Shown piece by piece: positions 44,101 to 56,189 of a stretch of 64,000 bases of DNA (position 1 is the stretch's first letter; every line of letters starts with the position of its first letter). This DNA comes from Linum tenue (taxonomy: Eukaryota; Streptophyta; Magnoliopsida; Malpighiales; Linaceae): assembly GCA_946122785.1 (NCBI GenBank), contig CAMGYJ010000005.1:60710200-60774199 (forward strand). Direction: 5' to 3'. The translations under genes were made by a program, and so were the position numbers. Under the pieces are notes generated by a model, which saw nothing but the letters and a program-made list of their open reading frames with translations, had not been told where the DNA came from and did not search any database.

Positions 44101-46364
44101 ACTTTTTTGTTTCTAAATTGCCTCTATTTTGGATATAACTTGCAGTTTAGGCTATGTAATCGACAACTAATGATTTAATCCATGACCTTCGGAAGAACGG
44201 TTTGAGTTTACATTTTCCTTATGTCATTAGTTCTTATAAGTAATTTATTGAGTTCTTATGCTAATGTACGGTCTCTTTTTTCTTTTTTTTCCTTTAGTAG
44301 TTTGGTCCAAGAAATCATGTGATCATTAATTTTTTCTTTGAGATCACTAGGTTCATCGATTTAGTTTGCCAATCAAGCATTTCACCTTCGTTTAGTTCCT
44401 AATTGAGAGCGTAAGATCATTTGTATAATAATAGTACATGCCTCCGATAATGTGTTAAGATGGAACTGAAATGAGTTGGATGTAATGTCTTTGTTTGGTC
44501 CACTTTTATTCAGTGTTCAAGAAGATGCGATTAATCTCTCGCCTAGGCGCGATTAATAGCTGGGCAGGAGGAAATCGCCCAATCTATCTCTGGGCGATTG
44601 ATTTAGGCACCTGGGCACTCGGAGACGCGTTTTCACTTTGGTGGGCGACGCCCAGAACAACTAATAAAGGGGAAATTGTAGCCTTTTTGTGAAAATCTCA
44701 AACCCTATTCTCCCCTTTCCACCCGCTCTGTAGCCTCCCCGAGAACCTGCCCAATCCTCCTGGAAGATTGATCAATCTGCACTCGCATTTGCCGGATTTG
44801 GTAGGCTAACTGGGTTGTCGGCGCCAATAGTCTCTCGAAGGCCCAGAGGTTTCTATTTTTCCATAGTTGCCAACAGAAAGTAGCAAAGAGGGATGCGTCT
44901 ATCGGTCTATGGTATTAATAGTCATCTTTATCACTATGCTTTTCATTTTATTTGTTGCTTCTAATTATAATGATCAACAGATAAGTCAATAAAATATGTG
45001 ATCGCGTTGACCTATGAATCAATTTGGAATTGTGCAAGTTGTTGAAAATAAACACTATTTCAAGAGACATTGTTTTATGCAGGTATAACAGCTCCATTCT
45101 CTACTAGCAAAAGCAAAGTCGATCATTTGCCTGGAGGGAGGGAAACATCTTTGGGAATCTTCTTGAAATTCCCCGACTTTTATTGTTGATCGTCTGACCT
45201 TCCAAAAATAGCGATGAGCATAATGTAATGGTCCATTTTTTTGCAAGAGGATAATAGATTACCAACTAATTCACTAATAATTCTTGAGCTTTACGGATGG
45301 TATTCTTTTTAATTAATTTTCTTTATTATAGTTATTTATTGTTGTAAATTTTCACTTCATAATGTTAGTATACGTGTAACTATAAACATAATTGTTGAAA
45401 GCGTACTAATATTTGTGGATACTCGAAACCTAATATGCTATGAAATAGGTGGCAGACACAAGGACTGTCGTAAATTTAGCATATGTTATACTATCGAGCT
45501 AAAAGCCGAGCACAAAGCTAAGAACAAATTTATGGGCACACAAATTTTTGACAAAAAAGTTTTTATTTGTTGGTGGTACATATTTGTTATAAATTTTTAG
45601 AATCTTTCAAATGACATAGTAGACAAATCTATAAGTGTTGACTTTTAGATATCAAAGGCAACACCAAAATCAATTATAAAAATCCATATTGATTTCCTAA
45701 AATCATGAATCTTTTTCAGAAACTTAATTTTCACAACAAATGATTGTATGTTTGAACTATAGAGTGCCTTATTTAATTAAAATTTTGAAGAAATAATTGG
45801 AATATTTCAGATATGTCCATTATAATACAATTGTACTATCCGTATACATTAATGTTAGCTATTAACAACCACAACTGCTTTTGGAGATATATATTATTTA
45901 AAAGTGAATTATTAGTTAATAATTTTTTATTTTCTCAATTAGTACCTAATGGTTGTCTACCATAAAATTTGAATCCTTTATTTGATAAATTTTTATCCCT
46001 CCAAATTACTAATAGGGAAAATCCCTTGGAGTTTATAATTAATACTTCAATGCTTAATTATTTTATTTTCATGGATATAATAGAAAAATAAGTGAATAAT
46101 ATCAAATTTTATGAAGAAATATTTTTTAAGTAATTTATTCTAACAATAGGAAGTGATTTTTTCCTTAAATGTAAAAAATATATAGACAACAGTAAGCGAT
46201 AGCATGATCAATACAAATACTTATAAACTAACTAATGTTACAATCAATAATTCGCACAAATATTAGTTTCAACCCACTAATAAATTATTTAGACGATCCC
46301 AAATTATTTGAAAATATTAAAAAATAAATTAATATAAAAATATAATAAATAAAACTAAAATCAT
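38118..46364. other. Second copy of the 2628-10884 non-coding segment (copy B)
   Basis: Collinear with 2628-10884 at offset about 35,480-35,496. It holds the two-copy tandem repeat (38604-38743), the Mutator-like end (39210-39396), the AT-rich array (40099-40484), the GGGTT array (40815-41062), the GC-rich gene-like segment (42813-43674, frame broken near 43026) and the GCCTAGGCG repeat (44511-44665). No additional gene. Confidence 0.85.
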
Positions 46365-46393
46365 CCGACCAACGGGTCGGGTAAAAAGCTAGT
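46365..46393 (+). mobile_element. Helitron 3' terminus, copy B
   Basis: Identical hairpin and CTAG|T end to 10885-10913, in the same context. Confidence 0.7.
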
Positions 46394-46541
46394 AGAATTA
46401 GATTGAGAAGAGGGAAAAGAGATCCAGAGTGCTGAGCAGCTAGGAAGAGAGGGAGTATGGTTTCGGCGGGGAAGTAGAGGGAGAGAGAGAATTAGGAGAA
46501 TTGTTTTGGTTTAATTTTTCTTAGTGGCTGAAGTCCACTTA

Positions 46542-48614
46542 TACTACAAAAAAGGCAGGAAATTGTGACGAAATCTTACTGACGACTAAAAAAATGCGTA
46601 AAAAAAATTAATAATTCCGACAAAAAACAAGTTTCGTCTGTAATAATGAAATTATTACTGACAGATGTGGTTTTTTTTCAAAAATAGTATCTTTTTCGTC
46701 AGTAAAATGTTTTTTGCCCCACTTTCCATTTTTCACGCGGATTATTTGTGACGACTTCATATTACGCGTTAGAAATAATCATTATTACTAACCAACAAAA
46801 ATATGTCGTCAGAAAATATAATTATTATTGACGTCAAAATACCGATCGTCGAAATTAAATTTTTAATTTTGACTGAATGAATTTTTTGTCATAAGTAATT
46901 CGTCAGAAAATGTTTTTTTTTACAACACCAAAAGTTCATCAATACTAATTGGTCAGAAAAATCCCAATTGCTACGCCATAAACACTTCGTCGGTACTATT
47001 TGGTCAGGAAAAATTCTCTTTTGACAACAGTAAAATTTCATCAATAATATTTGGTAAGGAAAACAACTTTTCTGATAATCTAAAAATTACGTCAATAATT
47101 TTGGTCAGTAAAACACATTTTCTGATATCATAAAAGTTCATCAATACTAATTGGGCATGAAAAAATTCTTTTTGACAATATTACAATTTCGTCAATACTA
47201 TTTGGTCAGGAAAACCACTTTCCTGATATCGTAAAACACATTTTTGACGCAATAAGCATTTCGTCAGTACTATTTGGTCAGGAAAAATTTCGTGACCACA
47301 GTTTGGTCAGGAAAAAATAACATTTTTTACGCCATAAAATGTCGTCAGCAGTAAATGGTAAGCACAAATACATTTTGTACGCCATACACAAGAGTGACAT
47401 GTTTTAGAAATGATTATTGAATCAATATATAAAAAAACACATAGTAAGCACTGTTCTATGAAAAATATAATGGAAATTATATAATATATATTTCGATCTA
47501 CAAAGACCAAATTAGTCATACTTAATCTTCGAACCCTGCTCTAGTCCAGTTTAAGAGATCATCTCCCTCTCTTTGGAGTACCCTAGGATCATCAATTAAA
47601 ATATTGTCTTCTTGATAGGCTTCGTCTAATGCTCCTTCTGCTTCTCCTTCTCCTTCCATATTAGATGGCCTCGCGAACAAATTTCTTGGTCGCGTTTCAA
47701 CCATAATTTCCCAATTTGGATCTCTTAAAGATTGCACATAATAAACTTGGTTAAATCGCGAGAACGATTGTGAAATCTGAATCCATTGATACAATATCCT
47801 GAGTAGTGCAAGACTCGTTTGTCTGGCTCTCGAGCTAAGGATAACAAAGAAGGATTCAAACTTGGCACTTTATCATTTTGCATTCGTGTAATCTGCAAAT
47901 AATTGCAAAGATAAACTTAAAATTAGCTTGCGATAATTTTTAAATATGAAAATTCTTTATTATATATGACATGTATGTACCTCTAATAAGAACCACTTAG
48001 CAAATTCTTGCTTATGCACTGTTTCAACCATACGAACACCTCGATTGCTTAGTTGTTCCTTGTGAGTTCTGTAATTAATATAATTAAAATAAATTATATT
48101 CTAGCATACAATAATATGTGCCTTGTTACGAACGTAACCTTTTAACTTCTTCAAATACCTAAGTTGTTTAAAAAATTGTCAAATTAACTACACAAAATTT
48201 CCAAAATGTCAGTATATATAATAATTTTAGTGTAGTTATATATATAGCATACCTTTCAATAGGATACATCCATCGATACTGAACTGGACCAGCAACTTTG
48301 GCCTCTCAAGGCAGATGGATGGAAAGGTGGATCATTATATAGAATAAGGCAGGAGGAAAAATACGTTCCAACTTACATATGATTATGGCAATTTGAGACT
48401 CCAAGTAATTCAAATCTTCCACGTTTACCTCTTTGGAACATATGTCCTTGAAATAAGTCACGGGCTGCTAACGATTCTCCCCTCTCACTAAGACACCACG
48501 GTTCTGACTCTTTTCTTGGACTCGTGTTCTCTAGTGTGAAATAGAGAATCAGTCTATTGCTCAAGCTAAATGTAACAGAGAAGGATTCAAACTCGGAGCT
48601 ATTCCTTGTGTATT
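46542..48614 (-). mobile_element. CACTA left end, copy B, truncated
   Basis: Matches 11062-13134. The first base has changed (TACTACAAAAAA), so the canonical CACTA terminus is lost. The subterminal ladder and the DUF4216-like (47522-47794) and DUF4218-like (about 48250-48564) remnants are present on the minus strand. The right half of the transposon is missing because the segment ends inside the nested LTR. Confidence 0.85.
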
Positions 48615-49697
48615 TGACTCACTCCTACTGTCACTCTAGAAAATGGCCAAGTGTAACCACTTCCTAAAGCGTAGTATAGCGAGTTTGGGTTTTAATGTCA
48701 ACCCGGGTCCTAGATGTGATGACTACTCGATGAATTCTTATTATCTAGCAGTGAAACTTTAGTGCAGGTCCAAATTAACAAACAAACAAAGCAAGTTAAA
48801 CGGTTGTTTTCAAGTCGAGAGAGGTCACCCGGATATGGTTCCCACTAGACTGCAGTTAAGCCGGATTGCAATTTACCAAGTTCAGTTTCTATGATAGTTA
48901 TACTGCAGAAGGTTCTTAAACAGTCTGAAGTCTCGACTAAAGGTCTCCAGACCCTCTCAATCTGAGTCCCCAGCGGGCGACATACCTCCACCAGAGTAAA
49001 CAGATTGAGGCCCTAACGAACCAAACCTCCACTACCGAAGTAAATTCGGTACAGAATAGTGAATTGGCTCCTCGACTAAAGTCGCCAATTCACTACCTTC
49101 AATTAAGGGTGCTCTATTAACCTAGGCAGATATTCTCTTTGTAGGCTCAAGCAGAAATAACAGGATTTTAATCATGATTCAAGTCATTCAATCATTCAAG
49201 CCTCAATTGAACATAATCAAATCATAAAATCTGTACTTGGGTTCATACAATCAGACCTAACATACAAATTTAGGGTTCTCCATATCCAGATGAATGGGAA
49301 AACTACTCCATAGAGAGAGATGGGAAATCTAGCTCAGATGCGGAAACCATACTGTGAAGGATGAAAACTGGTGCTCAATCGGATCTTCTCCAAGCTCAAG
49401 CCGGGCTCCAATGGTGATGAAGATCAAGCTATGGCACTTGGGAACTCTGGTTCGTCACTTTCTCTCTCTAGGAATCTCTCTATCTCTCAAAAACTCGGAC
49501 CCCTTGATTTTTAGCCTTCTTTTCCCTTAAAAAGCTGCTTGTCGCGATCCCTGGTCGAAATACCCGGTCGGGTATTTTGGGTGTCGACCGGGTATGTTCA
49601 AAATGCGCGTTTAATGTCAGGGGAAAATCCCCGGTCTGGCCTAAGAATCCCGACCGGGGATTTATGCTTCCTGCCCGGGCCCCCTTCTGCTTCTCAA
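48615..49697 (-). repeat. Athila LTR fragment, copy B, cut at the breakpoint
   Basis: Matches 13135-14218 and is preceded by GTATT, so the same insertion event is shared with copy A. The match stops abruptly after CTTCTCAA. The rest of the LTR, the interior and the second LTR are absent. Confidence 0.9.
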
Positions 49698-50115
49698 TTT
49701 GACCCTGACCCGGTGAGAAAAACAGGCCGCACGCACCCGCTGGGCCGACCGCTATTAGGTACCGGGTTGGAGGTCAAATTGTGTCATTTTTTCTTTAGTT
49801 TGCGAAATGCGCATATTTTCCAATTTTTCTTTTCGAACTCAATCTTTGGAATACTAAGTTGAACATTTGAATATTTATGTTATATAAGTGTGTGTGAATT
49901 TTCACTATATGTTGGATCTAAGTACGATATGTTATTTTGGTTTAATATTATATGTTATAACTGTTAGATAAGATTTGATATAATTTATGAGGATAAGTGC
50001 AATATAATGACTCTTTCTATATTTCCGGGCCAAACCGGCTAAAACAGTTGACCCATTAACCCTTGACCCACTAGCTCGACCGGGTCCGGGTCAACCCGCG
50101 GGTTGACAAGCTTGC
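49698..50115. repeat. Inverted-repeat element, left end truncated at the junction
   Basis: Starts TTTGACCCTGACCCGGTGAG and ends GGGTCAACCCGCGGGTTGAC. The complement of the right end (TTGACCCGGACCCGGTCGAG) matches the left start, lacking the outermost 15-20 bases. Inner DNA is AT-rich without a gene. The same right end occurs at 27010-27035. Confidence 0.55.
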
Positions 50116-50367
50116 ATCCCACGGAAGCTCGGAGAGCAATCCATTTCCCCGTCGCCCAGTCATATCACCGTCAATAATCGAAGATTTAGGCAATCAGATC
50201 TACACCATCAATTGAAAGAAACCAGAAAACGGTTTCGATCTGGAAGGACAAGTCTCATCGAAGAAGATGGGAAGGGAGGATGTGAATCGTTTGCAGAAGC
50301 AATTGTCGCTGGGAAAGGGCAGTGGATCCCTCACTGCTGCTGCATGTCCTCGCTTTCCCTCCCATCA
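50116..50367 (+). pseudogene. Possible 5' UTR and first exon of a host gene, cut at the duplication junction
   Basis: GC-balanced leader without repeats, then an ATG at 50267 in a good context (AAGAAGATGG) opening MGREDVNRLQKQLSLGKGSG and ending after CPRFPSH at 50367. From 50368 the frame runs into the LINE relic. The peptide has no family I recognise. It could be a real gene start truncated by the rearrangement, or a chance frame. Confidence 0.4.
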
Positions 50368-50622
50368 ATGGCTATTCCTCTTTCTTCCTCCATACAATAG
50401 TATATTCTATGTTGTTCAGGGAGCAAGAATGAAAAATACTCATTTGCTTCGGGATAAATTATGGAACAAAATCAAAATTAAAGAAGAAATTTGTGGAAAC
50501 ATAAGTAACCCGGTTAAGGAGGACTTTTGTTGGAAGAAGTTGGGGAGCTAAATTTACCATGGAAATTTAAGGTGTTCTTCTAGAAGATAGTTCATAATAC
50601 ATAATCGATTGGAGTAAATATT
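50368..50622 (+). pseudogene. Old LINE relic, left part, copy C
   Basis: Same as 29271-29525. The duplication starts inside this relic, so its upstream portion (28960-29270) is absent here. Confidence 0.7.
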
Positions 50623-52114
50623 AGGCAAAATCCATCGGTATATCCAAAACTTTGACGTTTGTGACAATAATATCCACTTTTGGAGAAATACCAATAATAG
50701 CCAGAATTTTGAAAGATTAATGACAAATATAGCCATTTTCGTTACATAATTTGACGGCGTTAGTGACGCCGTTAGTCAAATTAATAGAATGCTTACGTGG
50801 CTGCCAACTCACAGGACACATCATCGACAACTCAACAACACTTTTTACATGGATGCCATGTCATATATTAATTTAAAAATGATAAAAACATCAGAAAATT
50901 TTCACATCCTCTCTCCTCTCCCACCACTCGATTGCGTCGGTGGCCGCCTCCCTTATATCCAACTCTTCCTCTTCTGCGAGTCTGCGACCCCAACCGGAAC
51001 GTCTTCCTCCTTCTACACAACTGTCAGCCTTCTCTCCAACTCTTCCTCTTTCCCTATTTCTCACCACCTCTTCCTTCCCTTCTTCGATCCCCTCTCTTCT
51101 CCAACTTCTACCCCCACCTCTGATTTGACTCACCGCCCTCTCACCTATCCAATCGCCTCCAGATCCAATTGCCTCCTCCGCCCCCTCAGTGTTGCCGTCT
51201 CCTCCCTCTATCGCCCAAATCTCCACCTCCTCGTAGTCGAAATATCCATCCCCTTCACTCCGCACAAGTGCGAGCCGCCTTCCTGCTCCGTCGAGACCAA
51301 TTCCCAGGATCCCCTCACGTTCTTCCGCGACAGGCGGTGGCGAGAACGAAATGGAGGGAGAAATCCGACTCATTTTCCAACCACCGCACTTCTCACTCTG
51401 CCTCTGCTCAAATCTGAACATCCAGAATCCAATGTGGAGGCCGCTAGGGAAATCTGCCAGCTCGCCAAGAAGATTCCAAAGCGGTCACCATCACTAAATC
51501 GACAGCTTCGTCTCCCAATCACACCCATCATCATCTCTCTCCAGATTGAAATTGGATCCACCGATGATTTTGAAGCGGGGGTAGATTGAGAAAATTATTC
51601 GTGGCTTTTGTATGGATTGGATGCAACTATTGAAGATGGTGGTGGTACTGGAGAAAGGATGGATTGATGGCAAAGAGGAGCACTCTTCGTTTACCAGAGC
51701 TTGAGAAGGAAGAGGAAGAAAAAAATCGATCATGGAGAGAGGGAAAGAACGCGATGAAGATGAGCGTCGGTTGGATGAAAGAGAAGGGGAAAGAATCGAG
51801 AAGAGAGAGAACTTGAGATTATCAAGATATTCAAATCGGAGAGCGATGGAGAAGCACTATTTGGTGGAATGTCGCGGGGTTGGGCGCATCTAGTCTAAGA
51901 CCCTCATTGTTAAATTGTTCTATAAAGCTAAGAATCTTGAATGAATTTTTTATTGACTAAAAAATTGACATGTCAGCTTTTCTGTTAGTACAGTCAGTAC
52001 GTTAACTAACACCGTCAAACAATTGGACGGAAGTGGCTATTTTTGGTATTTCGCCAAATGTTGCTATATTTGGCCAAACCGTCAAAGTTTTGGCTATACA
52101 GGTGTATTCGGCCT
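50623..52114. mobile_element. Inverted-repeat DNA transposon, copy C
   Basis: Identical structure to 29526-31017, including flanking AAATATT and the internal 129-bp flank copy (51818-51946). Confidence 0.75.
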
Positions 52115-52121
52115 AAATATT

Positions 52122-52997
52122 ATCAAGATATTCAAATCGGAGAGCGATGGAGAAGCACTATTTGGTGGAATGTCGCGGGGTTGGGCGCATCTAGTCTAAG
52201 ACCCTCATTGTTAAATTGTTCTATAAAGCTAAGAATCTTGAATGAATCGGTTGTTCAAAGTGCTAAAGGAGGCTGACGGAACTTGAGAAATTATGTTCTC
52301 TCCTTTAGTTCTTCTGGAAGAAAAGAAATAGTTTTCTTCTTAACAATAGTCAACAAGGTCTTGGGAGAATGGAAGGTCTTTTCTAGAGCTGACTACCATA
52401 TTGAGGATTTTCTAGAAGTACAAGGAAGGGATAAGGAGCCTTGCCACAGTGCAGGCAAAATAAGATGTAAGTGGACTAAACTATCTATTGGAGTCTTCAA
52501 ATTGAACTTGAATGTTGGCCTTAACAGCAGAGGTGAATTGGGATTAGGATGCTTAATGAGAGATTGGAATTGAAGAGTGATCTTTGCTGGAAAAAAAAGA
52601 GTGAAAAGGTGTTGTGGCCGCATGATATTTCAAAAGGGATGGCTATCCTTTTGGCCTACAGAAGGCGATGAATTCGAGCATAATTCCTATCATGGTTGAG
52701 ACATAATGCAAAAACTCAGTGAATTTGTCAAAGGGATAGGCAGATAGCATAACAGAGCTTGATATTGTGTGTAGGAATACCAAAAAGCTTGAGAATTATT
52801 TGAATATTATCAATTGGAGGCTCACATATAGGAAGGAAAACAATGTTGCTTATATGATTTGACTCATCTATTTACCCCTCACCCCATATGTAAGAGAAAA
52901 ATTCTTTAGTGATTGTGTTCCTTCTCAAATATTTGATGTTGTAACCCTAGGTCCCTTGATTGATTTCAATGAAATCCCATCAGTTCTTTCTAAATGA
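52122..52997 (+). pseudogene. Old LINE relic, right part with RNase H-like domain, copy C
   Basis: Same as 31025-31900, with one visible A/G difference near 52909. Confidence 0.7.
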
Positions 52998-54679
52998 GAG
53001 ATTATATAACTTATGGCAGGACAATGAATAATATTTTTCAGGACGACAAATAATACCGATGACACCTAAATATGTGTTATTTAGTCCTCATATCTAGGTC
53101 CTTTTTGAGTCATTTCAAGTTTGCATTGGTTGATATGTTGTCAAATATATCCTTATTTCTTTATGCGAAGAATATATTGTTATATTAGGATGTGGTAGAT
53201 GATATGTACAATTAAGGTACCAAAAGGGGCACAAGTGTAGAAAAATGGGCAAAAATGGAGATCATGGCAGAAAGTGCCAAGATTGCAGCCTTGAGTGCCA
53301 AGATCCTAACCATGAACTCTAAAGCCAAGGGTCTGAACTGGAGCACCAAGATCGAGGCCATCAGTGCCAAGATCCCAGCCGCGATCTTCTGCCTCTTGCC
53401 AGTGAACTTGACCTCAAGATCGCAGCCTCAAGTTCAGGGCCACGAACTTTAGAGCCAAAGGTGTGAAATTTCGGAGTAGCTAACACGGGAGAAGTAGAGA
53501 GTCTCTATAGTCGATTCACAGACCTCGTCTTCCAAGCCCGTAACAAAGATCGCGGCCGTGACACCCCGGATCACGCCCGCGATGTTAAGCCGCAAATTCC
53601 ACATATTCCAAGGAGTAAATGGTGACCATAAATATCACAGCCTCTACCCCAAAGATCTCGGTTGCGATCTTCTGCACCTTGCCCTTGAACTTTACCTCAA
53701 GATCACAACCCTCTAGATCATGCCCGCAATCTTTTGCCGCTTGCTCGTGAACTTGCATGTGTCTGCATAATTCTATAAATAGGGGACTCCTTCCTCTGGA
53801 GAAGTTAGCTTTTGGGAGATTTTTTTTATTCTAGAGAGAGAATCTTAAGGAAGGAGAAGAAGAGAAGGAGGAGCTAGAAGGAAGGAGCCATCTCCCCCAT
53901 CAAGTCTTCATCATCATTTTCTTCAATGTTACTCTTCCCTTATTTATGGACTAGTCCTCTAAGGTACTAGGGGTTAAAACCCCCAAACCCTAGATTATGT
54001 TAATGATGTAGATGTATGAATTATGTTAGGGTTTATGAATGAATATGTTTGTCTAGTGATTTTATTGCTTCATTTATGCTTGATTATGCTTGGGTAAGTC
54101 GCCCTACTCTTCCCTATTAGCCTGCAACTGAGCCATCGATAGGCCAGAGTTTTAGAATTAGACTGGGTAGCACCAATTGGTAGATTAAGGGTAGATGATT
54201 GTTTATAGGGTCTTGTAGTGGACGAGGCGAATGTATCCTTGCTATAAGAACGCCTTCCAATGATGCTCTAGAGGTTCGCAAAGGCACACATTTGACTCTT
54301 TAGTATGCACGATAGGTAGAACCTATTGAAATGAGCTAAACTCATAATGCCTACATAAGTGAGCCTTAACTAAGGTGACAATGGGTCTTTGGGGGAGACA
54401 CTCAAAGGCATGGGATAACTACAAAGGCCCACAAGATTAGAGAGATCACACACCATATCCGATAAACCTAACATAGTTAGTCATTTGCATGTTAGACCTA
54501 AACTAGGGCGAGAGAGTTACCCCGAGTACCTCTTCTTATCTATAGATCTTTAGTTTAGGAATCATCAACTTCCCACCTGCTATGTAACATGTTGACTAGA
54601 TAACGACCGAGGTCCGAGGCTAAGTAGTCTAGGATATCGTGAACCTTTGGAATACGACTGAGCCACTTTACTACTACGA
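52998..54679 (+). repeat. LTR-like region, copy C
   Basis: Same as 31901-33574, with the TATA box at 53774-53781. It differs from copy B by several two-base indels, which add or remove GA or GT dinucleotides. Confidence 0.45.
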
Positions 54680-55673
54680 GCCGGAGTTTGTGAATGGTTC
54701 GCTACGGATTCCACGGGAAGTTGTTGAGGAAGGGGCAAAGTGTTGGGAGAATTGTTTAGTTGGTCAATTCATTGATCGGCCGGCTTCGATATCTTCGATA
54801 AGGTACTGGGCTAACTGGTTGTGGGGCAAGGAGGGTGTGGTCAAGGCTTCTTGGATGGGCAGAAGGCTGGTGATGTTTCAATTCCCTTCGGCTGAGATAT
54901 GTCAGTGGGTATTTGAAAACAGACCTTGGCATCACAGGGAAAATCTCTTGTTTCTTCGGAAGTGGGAGCCTGGGATCAGTCCTATGAAGATCGACAACAC
55001 TGCGCTGCCGCTGTGGATTAAACTCTCAAATCTGCCAATGGAATTAACCTCGAAGGAAGGTTTAGGAAGAGTGGCTAGTTCGCTGGGGAAACCGCTATGT
55101 ATGGATAAATCTACAACCCAGGGTCGTAAAGTAGGGTTTGCCCAAATCTGTGTTGAGGTCAAGGCTACTGCTAAGAAGGTCACGAAGTTGAGTGTTACAC
55201 CTGATGGTTTGCCAGAGCTCTTTATTGATGTGGTGTATTGCCATATGCCAAAGGTTTGTGAGAAGTGTGGTTGTTTTGGGCATAGCTGTACTAAGGTAGT
55301 GGAAGAACCGCAAAAAGTATGGGTGAAGCAGAATCCGTTGATAGGTGAGACTCCATCTAAGAAGGCTTCAAAAATAGAGGTACAAGAAGTGGTAAGTTCG
55401 AACTTGAATTCAGAAGTTGAAGGATTAGTAGCTCATAATAAGGAACAAGAGGTTGCTGAAGTGATGCCAGAGCACAGGGCAGGGAAAGAGATTGCTATCA
55501 CAATGAGTGCGCAAAGTCCTTCTCCAAAGAGTGGCTTAGTGGACAAGGATGGTTTCACTCTGGTTGTCAACAGGAAGCATAAGCAGAAGATATGGGTTGG
55601 CCCGGGGTCTAGTAGCAAGGGGATCCAAAGCTCTACTGATAGAAGTTCAGGGAGTGCATCATGCCAATATTAA
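54639..55673 (+). CDS. LINE ORF1 (DUF4283, CCHC-like), copy C, open frame
   Basis: Open for 344 codons. The first 13-15 codons are read from the LTR-like flank and the frame opens with GTG, so the natural start is not defined. From about residue 17 it has FVNGSLRIPREVVEEGAKCW and ENCLVGQFIDR, then the DUF4283 core, a PLWIKLSNLPMEL block and VCEKCGCFGHSCTKV near residue 210. A basic, low-complexity tail with DGFTLVVNRKHKQK follows. The zinc-knuckle lacks a cysteine at the usual fourth position. ORF1 proteins of this type bind LINE RNA. The partner ORF2 is broken, so the element is not self-sufficient. Confidence 0.75.
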   Translation: MNLWNTTEPLYYYEPEFVNGSLRIPREVVEEGAKCWENCLVGQFIDRPASISSIRYWANWLWGKEGVVKASWMGRRLVMFQFPSAEICQWVFENRPWHHRENLLFLRKWEPGISPMKIDNTALPLWIKLSNLPMELTSKEGLGRVASSLGKPLCMDKSTTQGRKVGFAQICVEVKATAKKVTKLSVTPDGLPELFIDVVYCHMPKVCEKCGCFGHSCTKVVEEPQKVWVKQNPLIGETPSKKASKIEVQEVVSSNLNSEVEGLVAHNKEQEVAEVMPEHRAGKEIAITMSAQSPSPKSGLVDKDGFTLVVNRKHKQKIWVGPGSSSKGIQSSTDRSSGSASCQY

Positions 55674-55742
55674 TACTAGGCCTGTCTTGAATTGTCCTCC
55701 ATCTCCTCCTAAAGGGAGAGGTAGGGGGAGGAAGAGAGGTAA

Positions 55743-56189
55743 ATGAAGTTGCTCAGTTGGAATGTCAGGGGATTCAACTCCCCTGACAAGCACTCAGCTG
55801 TTCTTGAGCAGTTGAGGATGAAAAGAATTGATATTGTAGGGATACTGGAAACTAGAGTTACTAAAGAGAATAGTAAGAAAATAATTGAAGGTGTTTTTTC
55901 TGCTTGGCAACATACTGATAACTATGATACTTCTAAATCAGGTAGGGTTTGGATATTCTGGAGGGCAGGTATGAAGGTTACTCGTATAAATGAAGGGGAG
56001 CATTATTTACAGATTCTAGTAGAGGATACTGAACCATTCGTAGTAGTTTTTGTATACAGTTCAAATAAAGAGGTGGAGAGGAATAGACTCTATCAAGAGT
56101 TATTACTTAGAAGAGATGCAAGCACTCTTATGGTTTTCATGGGGGATTTTAACGCCATTGCTGAGATTAATGAAACTTCAAATGTGTAG
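55743..56189 (+). pseudogene. LINE ORF2 APE endonuclease, copy C, broken by an in-frame stop
   Basis: Identical in motifs and stop position to 34641-35087: ATG 70 bases after ORF1, N7, E36, D135 and N137, TAG at 56187-56189, then readable endonuclease sequence with SDH further on. Confidence 0.88.

Larger units (their letters stand above)
29271..50367 (+). repeat. Tandem duplication unit 1 (copy B block), 21,097 bp
   Basis: Sequence from ATGGCTATTC at 29271 is repeated from 50368 onward with only rare small differences to the window end (offset 21,097, drifting to 21,105). The unit comprises part of an old LINE, an inverted-repeat transposon, an LTR-like region, LINE copy B, the A-like segment and the junction DNA at 49698-50367. 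Confidence 0.95.
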
